A stretch of DNA of 64,000 nt from Streptomyces sp. Tue 6430. Its GTDB lineage: Bacteria > Actinomycetota > Actinomycetes > Streptomycetales > Streptomycetaceae. Below the pieces are notes generated by a model. The model saw only the letters and a list, made by a program, of their open reading frames with translations. It had not been told where the DNA came from and ran no database searches. This document shows, in pieces, positions 1-8,799 of this stretch. The stretch spans positions 4,712,001 to 4,776,000 of the forward strand of contig JAKGSH010000010.1 in NCBI GenBank assembly GCA_021568835.1. Direction: 5' to 3'. How positions within the stretch are numbered: position 1 is the first letter of the stretch; each line of letters begins with the position of its first letter. Made by a program: the position numbers and the translations under genes.

Positions 1-456
1 CGGGTCCCTGGCGGAGCCGTTGAACTCGAGGTCGATGGTGAGCGGCTTGGTGATGCCGAGGATGCTCAGGTCGCCGGTGATGCGGTAGTCGTCGCCGCCC
101 AGGGCCTCCGCGCCGGTCGAGCGGAAGGTCATCGTCGGGAACTCGTCGGTCTTGAAGAAGTCCGCGGTCCTGAGGTGGTTGTCGCGGTCGGCGGACCCGG
201 TGTCGACGCTCTGCATCGTGACGTCGATGGTGGCGGTGGACCTGGACGGGTCGGCGCCGTCGAGGTGCAGCGAGCCGGTGAACTCGCCGAACTTGCCCTT
301 GACGTTGGTGACCATCGCGTGCCGGGCGACGAACCCGATGGTCGAGTGTGCCGGGTCGATCGTGTAGTCGCCGGTCAGGGCGGCGAGGTCCGGGTTCACG
401 GCGGCGACCGTGGCAGCGGTGGTGTCGTCGGTGTTCTTGCGGCCGAAGATGCCCAT
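1..456 (-). CDS. YceI family protein (partial, 3' end outside window)
   Basis: The minus strand reads 152 codons from an ATG at 454-456 to the window edge without a stop. The protein begins MGIFGRKN and continues with the YceI lipocalin-like pattern: DPAHSTIGFVARHAMV, then VKGKFGEFTGSL, then SVDTGSADRDNHLRTADFF, then FPTMTF. YceI proteins form a beta-barrel that binds polyisoprenoid or amphiphilic ligands. No signal peptide is visible, so a cytoplasmic form is likely. A strong ribosome site (AAGGAG) lies 8 bases before the ATG. The promoter region carries TTGAA/TTCAA repeats. Family assignment is firm; the ligand is unknown. Confidence 0.9.
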   Translation of the reverse strand, partial: MGIFGRKNTDDTTAATVAAVNPDLAALTGDYTIDPAHSTIGFVARHAMVTNVKGKFGEFTGSLHLDGADPSRSTATIDVTMQSVDTGSADRDNHLRTADFFKTDEFPTMTFRSTGAEALGGDDYRITGDLSILGITKPLTIDLEFNGSARDP

Positions 457-522
457 GGCGTGCTCCTTGGGGGACGGATCGATCAGCGGATCGATGAACG
501 GGTCGAGGAAACGGGCGGTGAT

Positions 523-536
523 GTTGAATGTTCAAC
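523..536. promoter_or_regulatory. Candidate operator upstream of yceI
   Basis: The 14-base element is GTTGAA-TG-TTCAAC, two perfect 6-base arms with a 2-base centre, 67 bases upstream of the yceI start. Further TTCAA half-sites follow at 543, 573 and 580. TTGAA/TTCAA dyads are typical of MarR-family sites, and YceI genes often sit beside MarR regulators, but no MarR gene lies in this window. The binding factor is inferred. Confidence 0.45.
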
Positions 537-848
537 GAAGACTTCAACACGGCAGACCGTAGACCTATTCCGTTCAATTTTCAACTTCATTCGCGTGCGA
601 CTTCCGTGCGCCCTTCCATCGTCGCGCGAGGTCGCCCTCCCGGAGGCTCCGCCCGGTCCGCGTCACTCCACTGGGCGGCGTCCGTCGGGCGATGATGTGA
701 AGTTGGTCTCACGGTATCCCTTTGTGCGACCCCCACAAGCGGCGCGGGCTCTGAGCAGTCGGAACGCCTGCATGCCGACATGGTTCTGTTCAGGCCTACC
801 AGGAAAACGTGCCGGAGACTGTACGGAGTCGACGTCTCACTTTCCTTG

Positions 849-867
849 GTGACCTTCGTAAGGTCAC
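849..867 (+). promoter_or_regulatory. Perfect 8-bp inverted repeat before the accB start
   Basis: Arms GTGACCTT (849-856) and AAGGTCAC (860-867) flank a CGT loop and end three bases before the accB ATG. The only Shine-Dalgarno-like sequence of accB (AAGG, 860-863) lies inside the 3' arm. The element can therefore act as a DNA operator or as an mRNA hairpin that hides the ribosome site. Which of these applies cannot be decided from sequence. Confidence 0.5.
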
Positions 868-870
868 TAC

Positions 871-2465
871 ATGACCGTTTTGGAAGAGACGACCGGTGAG
901 CCGACCGCCGAGCCCACGGACGCGCGCGGGCGCGTGGCCGAGCTGCACGGGATCCGTGCGCAGGCGCTGGCCGGGCCGAGCGAGAAGGCGACCCAGGCGC
1001 AGCACGCCAAGGGCAAGCTCACCGCCCGGGAGCGGATCGAGCTGCTGCTGGACCCGGGGTCCTTCCAGGAGGTGGAGCAGCTGCGCCGGCACCGGGCGAC
1101 CGGGTTCGGCCTGGAGGCCAAGAAGCCGTACACCGACGGCGTCATCACCGGATGGGGCACGGTGGAGGGCCGCACGGTCTTCGTCTACGCCCACGACTTC
1201 CGCATCTTCGGCGGTGCCCTGGGCGAGGCCCACGCCACCAAGATCCACAAAATCATGGACATGGCCATCGCGGCCGGGCCCCGCTGGTGTCGCTGAACGA
1301 CGGCGCCGGGGCCCGCATCCAGGAGGGCGTCTCCGCGCTCGCCGGCTACGGCGGCATCTTCCAGCGCAACACCCGGGCGTCCGGCGTCATCCCGCAGATC
1401 AGCGTGATGCTCGGCCCGTGCGCGGGCGGCGCGGCCTACAGCCCCGCCCTCACCGACTTCGTCTTCATGGTCCGCGAGACCTCGCAGATGTTCATCACCG
1501 GTCCGGACGTGGTCAAGGCCGTGACCGGCGAGGAGATCACGCAGAACGGCCTCGGCGGCGCCGACGTGCACGCCGAGACCTCCGGCGTCTGCCACTTCGC
1601 CTACGACGACGAGGAGACCTGCATCGCGGAGGTGCGCTACCTCCTCTCCCTCCTCCCGCAGAACAACCGCGAGAACCCGCCGCGCCACGAGTGCACGGAC
1701 CCGACGGACCGCCGCGGCGACGCCCTGCTCGACCTGGTCCCCGCGGACGGCAACCGGCCGTACGACATGACCAAGGTCATCGAGGAGATCGTCGACGACG
1801 GCGAGTACCTGGAGGTCCACGAGCGCTGGGCGCGCAACATCATCTGCGCCCTGGCCCGGCTCGACGGCCAGGCCGTCGGCATCGTCGCCAACCAGCCGCA
1901 GAGCCTCGCCGGCGTCCTCGACATCGAGGCCAGCGAGAAGGCCGCCCGCTTCGTGCAGATGTGCGACGCCTTCAACATCCCGATCATCACTCTTCTGGAC
2001 GTACCCGGCTTCCTGCCCGGCGTCGATCAGGAGCACGGTGGGATCATCCGCCACGGCGCGAAGCTCCTCTACGCCTACTGCAACGCGACCGTGCCCCGGA
2101 TCTCCCTGATCCTGCGCAAGGCGTACGGAGGTGCCTACATCGTCATGGACAGCCAGTCCATCGGTGCCGACCTCACGTTCGCCTGGCCGACCAACGAGAT
2201 CGCCGTCATGGGCGCCGAGGGCGCCGCCAACGTCATCTTCCGCCGCCAGATCGCCGAGGCCGAGGACTCCGAGGCCATGCGGGCCCGCATGGTCAAGGAG
2301 TACAAGTCCGAGCTGATGCACCCGTACTACGCCGCCGAGCGCGGCCTCGTCGACGACGTCATCGACCCCGCCGAGACCCGCGAGATCCTCGTCAGGTCCC
2401 TGGCGATGCTGCAGACCAAGCACGCCGACCTGCCCTCGCGCAAGCACGGCAACCCCCCGCAGTAA
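871..2465 (+). CDS. accB: Acyl-CoA carboxylase carboxyltransferase (beta) subunit; reading frame broken by one missing base
   Basis: The protein (about 531 residues) is the carboxyltransferase beta subunit of acetyl/propionyl-CoA carboxylase, which moves CO2 from biotin carried on the alpha subunit to acyl-CoA to make malonyl- or methylmalonyl-CoA. Both crotonase-fold halves are present: GARIQEGVSALAGYGGIF and GPCAGGAAYSPALTDF in the N half, LLDVPGFLPG and RKAYGGAYIVM in the C half. The frame switches near 1276-1278, where GGG is found and the family sequence (AIAAGAPLVSLNDGAG) needs GGGG. Everything before and after matches the family, so this looks like a sequencing deletion. accE follows 55 bases downstream, the usual accB-accE pair. 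Confidence 0.93.
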
Positions 2466-2520
2466 CCCAGCGGACTTTCCGCGCCCCCGCGCGGAAACCT
2501 CTCTCACGGAGACTGAACCC

Positions 2521-2718
2521 ATGACCACGCCTGACATCCGCGTCGAGAAGGGCCACGCCGAGCCCGAGGAGGTCGCCGCTCTCACGGCGATCCTGCTGGC
2601 CCGCGCCGCCTCCCGTTCCTCCGACCAGTCCGCCCGGGCCCACCACGGCCGCCTCAGGGCCGGCTGGCGCCGCCTGGAGCGCGAGGGCGGCTTCCGCGCC
2701 CCGCACAGCTGGCGCTGA
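2521..2718 (+). CDS. accE: Acyl-CoA carboxylase epsilon subunit
   Basis: This 65-residue protein (MTTPDIRVEKGHAEPEEVAA...) has the actinobacterial epsilon-subunit pattern: an N-terminal IRVEKGHAEPEEVAALTA segment and a basic C-terminus ending FRAPHSW. The epsilon subunit binds the carboxyltransferase core and stimulates the complex. It lies directly downstream of accB, shares its strand and ends before an intrinsic terminator, so the two form one operon. Its ribosome site is GGAG, 9 bases before the ATG. Confidence 0.92.
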   Translation: MTTPDIRVEKGHAEPEEVAALTAILLARAASRSSDQSARAHHGRLRAGWRRLEREGGFRAPHSWR

Positions 2719-2734
2719 CCGCCCGCAAGCACGA

Positions 2735-2772
2735 CGAAGGCCCCGACGCCCCACGGGCGGCCGGGGCCTTCG
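2735..2772 (+). terminator. Terminator of accB-accE
   Basis: Arms CGAAGGCCCCG (2735-2745) and CGGGGCCTTCG (2762-2772) pair perfectly, 17 bases after the accE stop. There is no long T-run, which is common for Streptomyces terminators. Confidence 0.7.
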
Positions 2773-2824
2773 CGCGTACGGCGGACCCCGGTGACCGGTC
2801 ACCGCGGGGGCCGGGACGCGAAAA

Positions 2825-2860
2825 GGCCCCCGCGCCTCCCCGAGGAGGGGCGCGGGGGCC
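2825..2860 (-). terminator. Terminator of the first conservon
   Basis: A long GC stem (GGCCCCCGCGCC paired with GGCGCGGGGGCC, nearly perfect further in) lies 15 bases beyond the cvnD stop. Read on the minus strand it is followed by TTTTCGCG, a classical intrinsic terminator tail. It also separates the convergent accE and cvnD. Confidence 0.75.
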
Positions 2861-2875
2861 GTTTCACGTCGAGTC

Positions 2876-3457
2876 CTACCGCAGGCGAGCCATGAGCGCG
2901 TGCTCCACCAGCGTGATCAGCGCCGACTTGGCGTCCGCGCGGTGACGGGCGTCCGTGGTGATGATCGGGGTGTCGGGGCCGATCTGGAGGGCCTCGCGGA
3001 CCTCGTCCGGCTGGTACGGCTGGTTGCCGTCGAAGCCGTTGAGGGCGATGACGAAGGGGAGACCCGAGTTCTCGAAGTAGTCGACCGCCGGGAAGCAGTC
3101 GGCGAGTCGGCGGGTGTCCACCAGGACGATCGCGCCGATGGCGCCGCGCACCAGGTCGTCCCACATGAACCAGAAGCGGTCCTGGCCGGGCGTACCGAAC
3201 AGGTACAGGATCAGGTCCTGGTCCAGCGTGATGCGTCCGAAGTCCATGGCGACCGTGGTGGTCTTCTTGTCCCCGGTGTGGGTGAGGTCGTCGATGCCTG
3301 CCGAAGCAGACGTCATGACGGCCTCGGTACGCAGCGGGTTGATCTCCGAGACGGCCCCGACGAACGTGGTCTTGCCCACGCCGAAGCCACCCGCCACCAC
3401 GATCTTCGCCGAGGTGGTGGAGCGGGAAGGACCGCCGCTAGAGCTTGCGAAGTCCAC
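2876..3457 (-). CDS. cvnD: Conservon GTPase (CvnD), first copy
   Basis: This 193-residue small GTPase of the CvnD/MglA-like class is the output partner of a conservon, a four-gene membrane-associated module often compared with eukaryotic G-protein receptors. Walker A is GGFGVGKTT at residues 23-31. The G3 motif is GTPGQDRF near residue 90, and the base-recognition loop is LNGFD. Its start overlaps the upstream cvnC end by 20 bases, so the two are translationally coupled. Apart from a short N-terminal difference it is almost identical to the second copy at 8224-8799, which suggests recent duplication or gene conversion. Confidence 0.93.
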   Translation of the reverse strand: MDFASSSGGPSRSTTSAKIVVAGGFGVGKTTFVGAVSEINPLRTEAVMTSASAGIDDLTHTGDKKTTTVAMDFGRITLDQDLILYLFGTPGQDRFWFMWDDLVRGAIGAIVLVDTRRLADCFPAVDYFENSGLPFVIALNGFDGNQPYQPDEVREALQIGPDTPIITTDARHRADAKSALITLVEHALMARLR

Positions 3458-4024
3458 TGAGCACCCTTTCGAGCAGTGTCACGGCTGGCTGGCCGCCGGC
3501 GCTTTCGTCGCCGCCGGGCTGATGGATGGCGACCAGGCCCGCCTCCGCCAAGTCGGCGACGAGGATCCTGGCCACACCGAGAGGGATCGTCAGGAGGGCC
3601 GAGATCTCGGCCACCGACTTGATCTCCCGGCAGAGGTTGCAGATCCGCTGATGCTCGGGCAACTGCCCCTGCATCTGGTGCGGAGCCGCGGTGGTGTGCA
3701 CCAGCGCCTCGATGGCGAGCTGGTACCGCGGGCGAGTCCGGCCGCCGGTCATGGCGTACGGACGCACCAAAGGGTTGTGCGCCCCCCGGCGGGCGCCGAC
3801 TCGGGGGTGTGGCGCTGCGGCTGCACGGGCTGGATGCGCGGCTGGTGCGGCTGGTCGTACGGCGAGTACCCGGGGCCCTGCGGACCCTGGGGAGCGTACG
3901 GCTGACGCTGGTTCGGAGCGGAGGGGAAGGCGTAATGGTTCGGGTTCTGCGAACCGTCGCCCTGGCCCTGGGCAGGGCCGTACGACCAGTTGCCCGAAGG
4001 GGAACCGTCTGGGGGTGTTGCCAC
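3438..4024 (-). CDS. cvnC: Conservon DUF742 protein (CvnC), first copy; frame broken by one missing base
   Basis: The conserved C-terminal 120 residues are a DUF742 winged-helix-like domain: RPYAMTGGRTRPRYQLAIEA, then LPEHQRICNLCREIKSVAEI, then LGVARILVADLAEAGLVAIH. The N-terminal 65 residues are a Pro/Gln/Gly-rich tail (SGNWSYGPAQGQGDG...) absent from the second CvnC. The GTG start at 4022-4024 follows a strong GGAGGAGG ribosome site. The frame changes at 3782-3787, where six C are present and seven are needed to join ESAPAGG to GAHNPLVRP. CvnC partners CvnB and CvnD at the membrane. Confidence 0.88.
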
Positions 4025-4120
4025 TTTTTCTCCTCCTCCGACTGTGCCTGGCATCCGTCACGTGGAAGCCGCGTCCCGAAACCTTATGGCCTCGGGACGC
4101 CAAAACGCACCGTCCGTCTG

Positions 4121-4543
4121 TTAGTTGAGAAGGCTCCCCTGGAGCTCCGCCCGAAGGTCGGGCGTCAGGACCGTACCGGCACGGTCCACCAGAAGGGCCA
4201 TCTCGTACCCGATGAGGCCGATGTCCGCCTCGGGGTGGGCGAGAACCGCGAGCGACGAACCGTCGGAGATGGACATGAGGAACAGGAATCCCCGCTCCAT
4301 CTCCACAACCGTCTGGTTCACGCTGCCGCCCTCGAAGATCCGGGAGGCGCCTGCCGTCAACGACGTCAGACCGGAGGCGACGGCCGCGAGCTGGTCGGCA
4401 CGGTCGCGGGGAAAGCCTTCGGACATCGCCAGAAGGAGTCCGTCGGCGGAGACCACCACCGTGTGGGACACCCCCGGGGTGTTGTCCACGAAGTTGGTGA
4501 TCAACCAGTTCAGGTTCTGTGCCGCCTGGCTCATCGGGCTCAC
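4121..4543 (-). CDS. cvnB: Conservon roadblock/LC7 protein (CvnB), first copy
   Basis: The roughly 140-residue protein is a single roadblock/LC7 domain (NLNWLITNFVDNTPGVSHTV, SADGLLLAMSEGF, ASGLTSLTAGASRIFEGG). This family acts as a GTPase-activating or scaffold subunit for MglA/CvnD-type GTPases. I place the start at GTG 4541-4543 (VSPMSQAAQN) because AGGAG lies 7 bases upstream; the internal ATG at 4532-4534 is too far from it. Only one base separates it from the cvnA stop, indicating coupling. The sequence is nearly identical to the second copy. Confidence 0.92.
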   Translation of the reverse strand: MSPMSQAAQNLNWLITNFVDNTPGVSHTVVVSADGLLLAMSEGFPRDRADQLAAVASGLTSLTAGASRIFEGGSVNQTVVEMERGFLFLMSISDGSSLAVLAHPEADIGLIGYEMALLVDRAGTVLTPDLRAELQGSLLN

Positions 4544-4544
4544 A

Positions 4545-7500
4545 CTAACGCTCCTGGTTGTAGGTGCTGTCAGGACCACTGTGCTGATCTCTGGCCTGAC
4601 CGTTCGGTTCACTTCCTGCGTTGCGTCCGCGCTGGACGCCCCGGCGCAGGTTGCTCAACCTGCCTCGGACGTCCTCCGGGGCGCGGGAGACCTGGGGGCC
4701 TCCCTGGGGGGTGCTCTCGGCGGTGCCCTCGACCAGATTGGCCTTGGGCACCCGACGCGGCAGACCGGAAGAGGTGACTCCGCCCGCCTTCGGCTTCTTG
4801 AGCTGGGCGGCCTGCTGCCAGCGCTCGTCGTTCGCCGAACGCCAGTCGGCGGGGCCGTCCGCGACGGGGGCCGACGCTTCCTGGGCCACGGGCCGCGCAC
4901 CGTTCGCACCGCTCGCCGCGGGGGATCCGCGACGGGGCAGTCCGGCGTCGGTCAGCTCGTGGGCGGCGGCGGGTGCCGGTCCCGGACGCTCGAAGCCTAC
5001 GCTGTCCCGCTCACCGGCGTCAGCGGCCTGCGCCGATTCCGCTTGCGGAGCGTACTGGTCCGGGTAGCCGTTCTGGTAACCGCTCTGCTGCGGCCAGTCG
5101 TCCTGGTAGGGCTGCTCCCCGTACGGCTGGAAGCCCTCCGGCGCGGCCTGGCGCTCCGGCGCCCGCTCCTCCTGGGCGCCCTCCGCATAGGCGGGGTCGG
5201 GGTAGCCGCCGTGCTGCCCGAAAGCACCGTCCCGCGGCCCCGTGCCGTCGGACGGGAAGGCCTCGCCCTGCGGCACAGCGCCGTTGGACGTGCCGTACGG
5301 GGCCTCGTACGACGTCTGCCGCTGCTCCTCGTACGACGTCTGGCGGTCGTACGCCGACGACTGGCCGGCGTAGCCGGCCGCGCCGTTGTCGTAGCCGCTC
5401 TGCGCCGGGGCGTAGCCGTCGGGGGAGGCGTCGAACGCGGGCTGTTGCTGTTGCTGCTGTGGCTGGTCGAAACCGTCGCCGTACGCGGGCGTCGCGGCGG
5501 GCCGCTGCTGGTCGGGCCCCTCCGGCGCCGGGGAGTCCGGGGCCGCGCGGCGGTCCTCGCGCGTCAGGGAGCGGCCGACCGGGTCCAGGTCGCGCGGGTC
5601 GTCGGGGACCTCCACGTACTGGCTGTCGTCGAAGCCCAGCTCGGCCGCCGTGCGCAGCGGCTGGTGGTTGAAGTCCTCACCCGGGAACCGCTGCTCCGGG
5701 ATGATCTGCGAGACGGTGAAGTCGTCGCGCTCGGGCTGCTCGCCACCGCCACCGTGGGTGATCGCGTCGGGCAGCATGACCAGCGAGGTGGTGCCGGCCT
5801 GCTCGCCCGAGGGGCGCAGCTGGACCCGGATGCCGTGCCGGTCGGACAGCCGGCCGACCACGAACAGGCCCATGCGCTGCGAGATCGCGGCGTCCACGGT
5901 CGGCGGGTTGGCCAGCTTGTGGTTGATGTCCGCGAAGTCCTCGGCGGTGAGGCCGATGCCCTTGTCGTGGATCTCGATCATCACACGGCCGTCGGGGAGA
6001 CGGGTCGCGGTGACGCGGACCTTGGTCTGCGGGGAGGAGAACGTGGTGGCGTTCTCCAGGAGCTCGGCCAGCAGGTGCACGAGGTCGGTCACGGCACGGC
6101 CGTGGATCTCGGCCTCCGGCACGCCCGACAGCTCGATGCGCTCGTACTGCTCCACCTCGGAGGAGGCGGCGCGCAGCACGTCGACCAGCGGAACCGGCTG
6201 GTCCCAGCGGCGGCCCGGCTCCTCGCCGGCGAGGACCAGGAGGTTCTCGCCGTTGCGGCGCATGCGGGTCGCGAGGTGGTCCAGGCGGAAGAGGTTCTCC
6301 AGCTGGTCCGGGTCGGCCTCGTTGTTCTCCAGGTCGGTGATCAGGGTGAGCTGGCCCTCGATCAGGGACTGGTTGCGGCGCGAGAGGTTGGTGAAGATCG
6401 CGTTGATGTTGCCCCGCAGCAGGGCCTGCTCGGCGGCGAGCCGGACGGCCTCACGGTGGACCTGGTCGAAGGCGCGGGCGACCTCGCCGATCTCGTCCGT
6501 GGTGCTGATCGGGATCGGCGCGACCCGGGTGTCGACCCGGCCGGGGTCGGTCCGCGAGAGCTGGTCGACCAGCATCGGCAGCCGCTGCTCGGCGATGCCG
6601 AAGGCGGCGTTGCGCAGCTGGCGCATGGAGCGGCTCATCTGGCGGGCCACCATGCCGGCCAGGATGAACGCGGCGAGCAGGGCGATGACGACGGCGGCAC
6701 CGGTGATGATCGCGGACTGCCTGGCGTCGTCGGCGATCTGGGCGGCCTCGCTCACCGCCTTGTCGGTCAGATCCGTCTCGATCTTCAGGTACGCGTTGTA
6801 CTTGAGGGTGTTGACCGCCCACCAGTTCTCCGCGGTGACACCGCGCGCGGCGATCGCCTGGCGGTCGCTCGCGTCCGTGGACGGCAGCGTCGCGACGGCC
6901 GAGATCATGTCGGTGGGGTTGGACGGCGGGGCCACGTAGTCCGAGTCCTCGGCCGCGGCCTCCTTGGCCATCGCCGCGCCGTCCGTCCCGATCTGCGCCT
7001 TGGCCTCGTCGAGCTTCTGCGCGTCGGCCTCGGTGCCACCGCCGGTGTACTCCTCGAGCGCGATGCGCTCGAGGTAGGCGTACGAGGAGAGGGCGACCTT
7101 CTGGCTGGCGAAACTGCTCTTGCCGGGACCGGGCTTGACCAGCAGGTGCATGCCGATGGAGCGCTCCAGCGACAGCGCCGCCTTGGTGAGCGAGATCGCG
7201 TAGACCGTACGGCCGTAGCTGGTGATGTTTCCGGTGCCCAGACCGAGCTCGTTCGCGAACTCCATCAAGGGGTGCGCGATCGTCGTGTAGCCCTCTTCGG
7301 TCATGACGCCGGTGAGCTTGGGGAGACGTAGGCGCCGGCCCGCAGTGTCTGGAGCGTGGGCTCCTGGTCGCGGAACAGCTTCAGGCGGCGCTGGAGGCCG
7401 GCCTTCTGCGGCATGTCCTGCGCGGCCTCGTCGAAGGCGTCGGCGGCCTGGTCCGTCTTCTTGCGGGCGTCGGTGACGACGTCCTCGTCCTTGTTCAGCA

Positions 7501-7844
7501 GCAGCGGCGCGGCGCTGACGTCGCGCTCGTTGTAGAGGGCGTCGGCGTAGAGGAGGGAAGCACGCACCAGTTGCGCGGTCTTCTGCGCGTCCTCCGCCTC
7601 CTGCCAGGTGTCGATCGAGCCCTTCACCTGGAAACCGCCCATGACGAGGCCGACCAGCACGGGTATGAGCAGGATCGCGTTCAGCCTGGTGGGCACCCGC
7701 CAGTTGCGCGGGAGAGGCGGCCGCCGCTCTTCGCGGGTGCGGCCGTCGGCTCCGAACCGGGCACAGGGGAGGGTGCCGCTCCGCGCGGCGGCGGGGTGAA
7801 GTTGCCCGGGCCGCCGGCTCGGGACTTTTCTTGCTTCGCCTCAC
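4545..7844 (-). CDS. cvnA: Conservon sensor kinase-like membrane protein (CvnA), first copy; three missing bases
   Basis: The protein is about 1100 residues. A short cytoplasmic leader precedes a membrane helix (ILLIPVLVGLVMGGF) and an extracytoplasmic nitrate-sensor-like region. A second helix (AVVIALLAAFILAGM) and a HAMP segment follow, then helical RRNQSLIEGQLTLI and a GHKL ATPase domain (LLENATTFSSP, HDKGIGLT, MGLFVVGRLSDRHGI). The last 400 residues are a low-complexity Gln/Pro/Tyr-rich tail. It senses an unknown signal and heads the conservon operon. The start is GTG 7844. Frames change at 7805-7807, 7711-7713 and 7320-7323, each one base short in a C or G run; the joined product matches the family. 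Confidence 0.88.
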   Translation of the reverse strand: MRRSKKSPEPAARATSPRRRAERHPPLCPVRSRRPHPRRAAAASPAQLAGAHQAERDPAHTRAGRPRHGRFPGEGLDRHLAGGGGRAEDRATGACFPPLRRRPLQRARRQRRAAAAEQGRGRRHRRPQEDGPGRRRLRRGRAGHAAEGRPPAPPEAVPRPGAHAPDTAGRRLRLPKLTGVMTEEGYTTIAHPLMEFANELGLGTGNITSYGRTVYAISLTKAALSLERSIGMHLLVKPGPGKSSFASQKVALSSYAYLERIALEEYTGGGTEADAQKLDEAKAQIGTDGAAMAKEAAAEDSDYVAPPSNPTDMISAVATLPSTDASDRQAIAARGVTAENWWAVNTLKYNAYLKIETDLTDKAVSEAAQIADDARQSAIITGAAVVIALLAAFILAGMVARQMSRSMRQLRNAAFGIAEQRLPMLVDQLSRTDPGRVDTRVAPIPISTTDEIGEVARAFDQVHREAVRLAAEQALLRGNINAIFTNLSRRNQSLIEGQLTLITDLENNEADPDQLENLFRLDHLATRMRRNGENLLVLAGEEPGRRWDQPVPLVDVLRAASSEVEQYERIELSGVPEAEIHGRAVTDLVHLLAELLENATTFSSPQTKVRVTATRLPDGRVMIEIHDKGIGLTAEDFADINHKLANPPTVDAAISQRMGLFVVGRLSDRHGIRVQLRPSGEQAGTTSLVMLPDAITHGGGGEQPERDDFTVSQIIPEQRFPGEDFNHQPLRTAAELGFDDSQYVEVPDDPRDLDPVGRSLTREDRRAAPDSPAPEGPDQQRPAATPAYGDGFDQPQQQQQQPAFDASPDGYAPAQSGYDNGAAGYAGQSSAYDRQTSYEEQRQTSYEAPYGTSNGAVPQGEAFPSDGTGPRDGAFGQHGGYPDPAYAEGAQEERAPERQAAPEGFQPYGEQPYQDDWPQQSGYQNGYPDQYAPQAESAQAADAGERDSVGFERPGPAPAAAHELTDAGLPRRGSPAASGANGARPVAQEASAPVADGPADWRSANDERWQQAAQLKKPKAGGVTSSGLPRRVPKANLVEGTAESTPQGGPQVSRAPEDVRGRLSNLRRGVQRGRNAGSEPNGQARDQHSGPDSTYNQER

Positions 7845-8223
7845 TCGACCAACAACCTCTCGGCGGTCGGCACCTTCGTCGTGCCGCAGTGTCTCAGAGC
7901 CCGGTCAGCCATCGACCATGAGTACGTCATTGACTATTGGGCAGTTCAGGCATTCCAGCATGACGACCAGCGCAGTTCCAAACATGGAGAAGTACCGGTT
8001 CGCAGTGATGTAAGCCCCAGATAAAACGGTCAAAAAGAACAAGCCCCGCCAAATGGCGGGGCTTTCGTGCGCGCAGCGACACCAAGTGACCGCGACGCGT
8101 GGCGCCGTCACCCGATTCCTCTGCCGAAACGTTATGAACACCGGAGCCGGCCGTGTCCAAGTCCACGGCCGGCTCCGAAACGCCTGCGACGACCGGCGTA
8201 CGGTGCTGCCTGCAGGGGCCTGC
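7845..8223. other. Region between the two conservons
   Basis: These 379 bases hold the promoter area of the first cvnA (minus strand) and the terminator of the second conservon at 8041-8065. The part 7918-8040 is clearly AT-richer than its surroundings. A 31-codon plus-strand frame (7918-8013, MSTSLTIGQF...) is open there but has unusual codon use and no convincing ribosome site, so I do not call it a gene. Confidence 0.5.
8041..8065 (-). terminator. Terminator of the second conservon
   Basis: AAGCCCCGCC (8041-8050) and GGCGGGGCTT (8055-8064) form a 10-bp stem with a short loop. On the minus strand it is followed by a T-rich run (TTGTTCTTTTT). It sits 160 bases beyond the cvnD stop of the second conservon. 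Confidence 0.75.
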
Positions 8224-8799
8224 CTACCGCAGGCGCGCCATGAGCGCGTGTTCCACCAGCGTGATCAGCGCCGACTTGGCGTCCGAACGGTGCCGCGCGT
8301 CGGTCGTGATGATCGGGGTGTCCGGACCGATCTGCAGCGCCTCGCGGACCTCCTCCGGCTGGTACGGCTGCTGACCGTCGAAGCCGTTGAGGGCGACGAC
8401 GAAGGGCAGACCCGAGTTCTCGAAGTAGTCCACCGCCGGGAAGCAGTCGGCCAGCCGGCGGGTGTCCACCAGCACCACGGCGCCGATGGCACCGCGCACC
8501 AGGTCGTCCCACATGAACCAGAAGCGGTCCTGACCCGGCGTACCGAACAGGTACAGGATCAGGTCCTGGTCCAGCGTGATGCGTCCGAAGTCCATGGCCA
8601 CCGTGGTGGTGGTCTTGTCCCCGGTGTGGGTGAGGTCGTCGATGCCCGCGCTCGCGGACGTCATCACGGCCTCCGTGCGCAGCGGGTTGATCTCGGAGAC
8701 GGCGCCCACGAACGTGGTCTTGCCCACGCCGAAGCCACCCGCCACCACGATCTTCGCGGAGGTGGTGGCCCGCCCTCCGTCAGAGCTTGCGAAGTCCAC
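8224..8799 (-). CDS. cvnD: Conservon GTPase (CvnD), second copy
   Basis: This 191-residue GTPase has Walker A GGFGVGKTT, the G3 motif GTPGQDRF and LNGFD. It differs from the first copy by only a handful of residues, mostly in the first 15 positions. Its 5' end overlaps cvnC by 20 bases, the same overlap as in the first conservon. The near-identity raises the question of whether the two GTPases are interchangeable between the sensors, which are much more different from each other. Confidence 0.93.
   Translation of the reverse strand: MDFASSDGGRATTSAKIVVAGGFGVGKTTFVGAVSEINPLRTEAVMTSASAGIDDLTHTGDKTTTTVAMDFGRITLDQDLILYLFGTPGQDRFWFMWDDLVRGAIGAVVLVDTRRLADCFPAVDYFENSGLPFVVALNGFDGQQPYQPEEVREALQIGPDTPIITTDARHRSDAKSALITLVEHALMARLR

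Larger units (their letters stand above)
457..870. other. Divergent intergenic region yceI / accB
   Basis: This 414-base region separates yceI (minus) from accB (plus). It holds TTGAA/TTCAA elements at 523-536, 543-547, 573-577 and 580-584, and a perfect inverted repeat at 849-867 just before accB. The stretch around 570-600 is AT-richer than the surroundings and is a plausible promoter area. I see no gene in it. Confidence 0.6.

Noticed and set aside
871..2465. accB and the other frameshifted genes as pseudogenes
   Set aside because: Each has one missing base per break in a G/C run and full conservation on both sides, and many are essential. Sequencing error is the better explanation.
7918..8013. 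31-codon plus-strand ORF between the conservons (MSTSLTIGQF...)
   Set aside because: It is open and followed by a hairpin, but codon use is unlike the genome, there is no ribosome site, and the hairpin is better explained as the terminator of the second conservon on the other strand.
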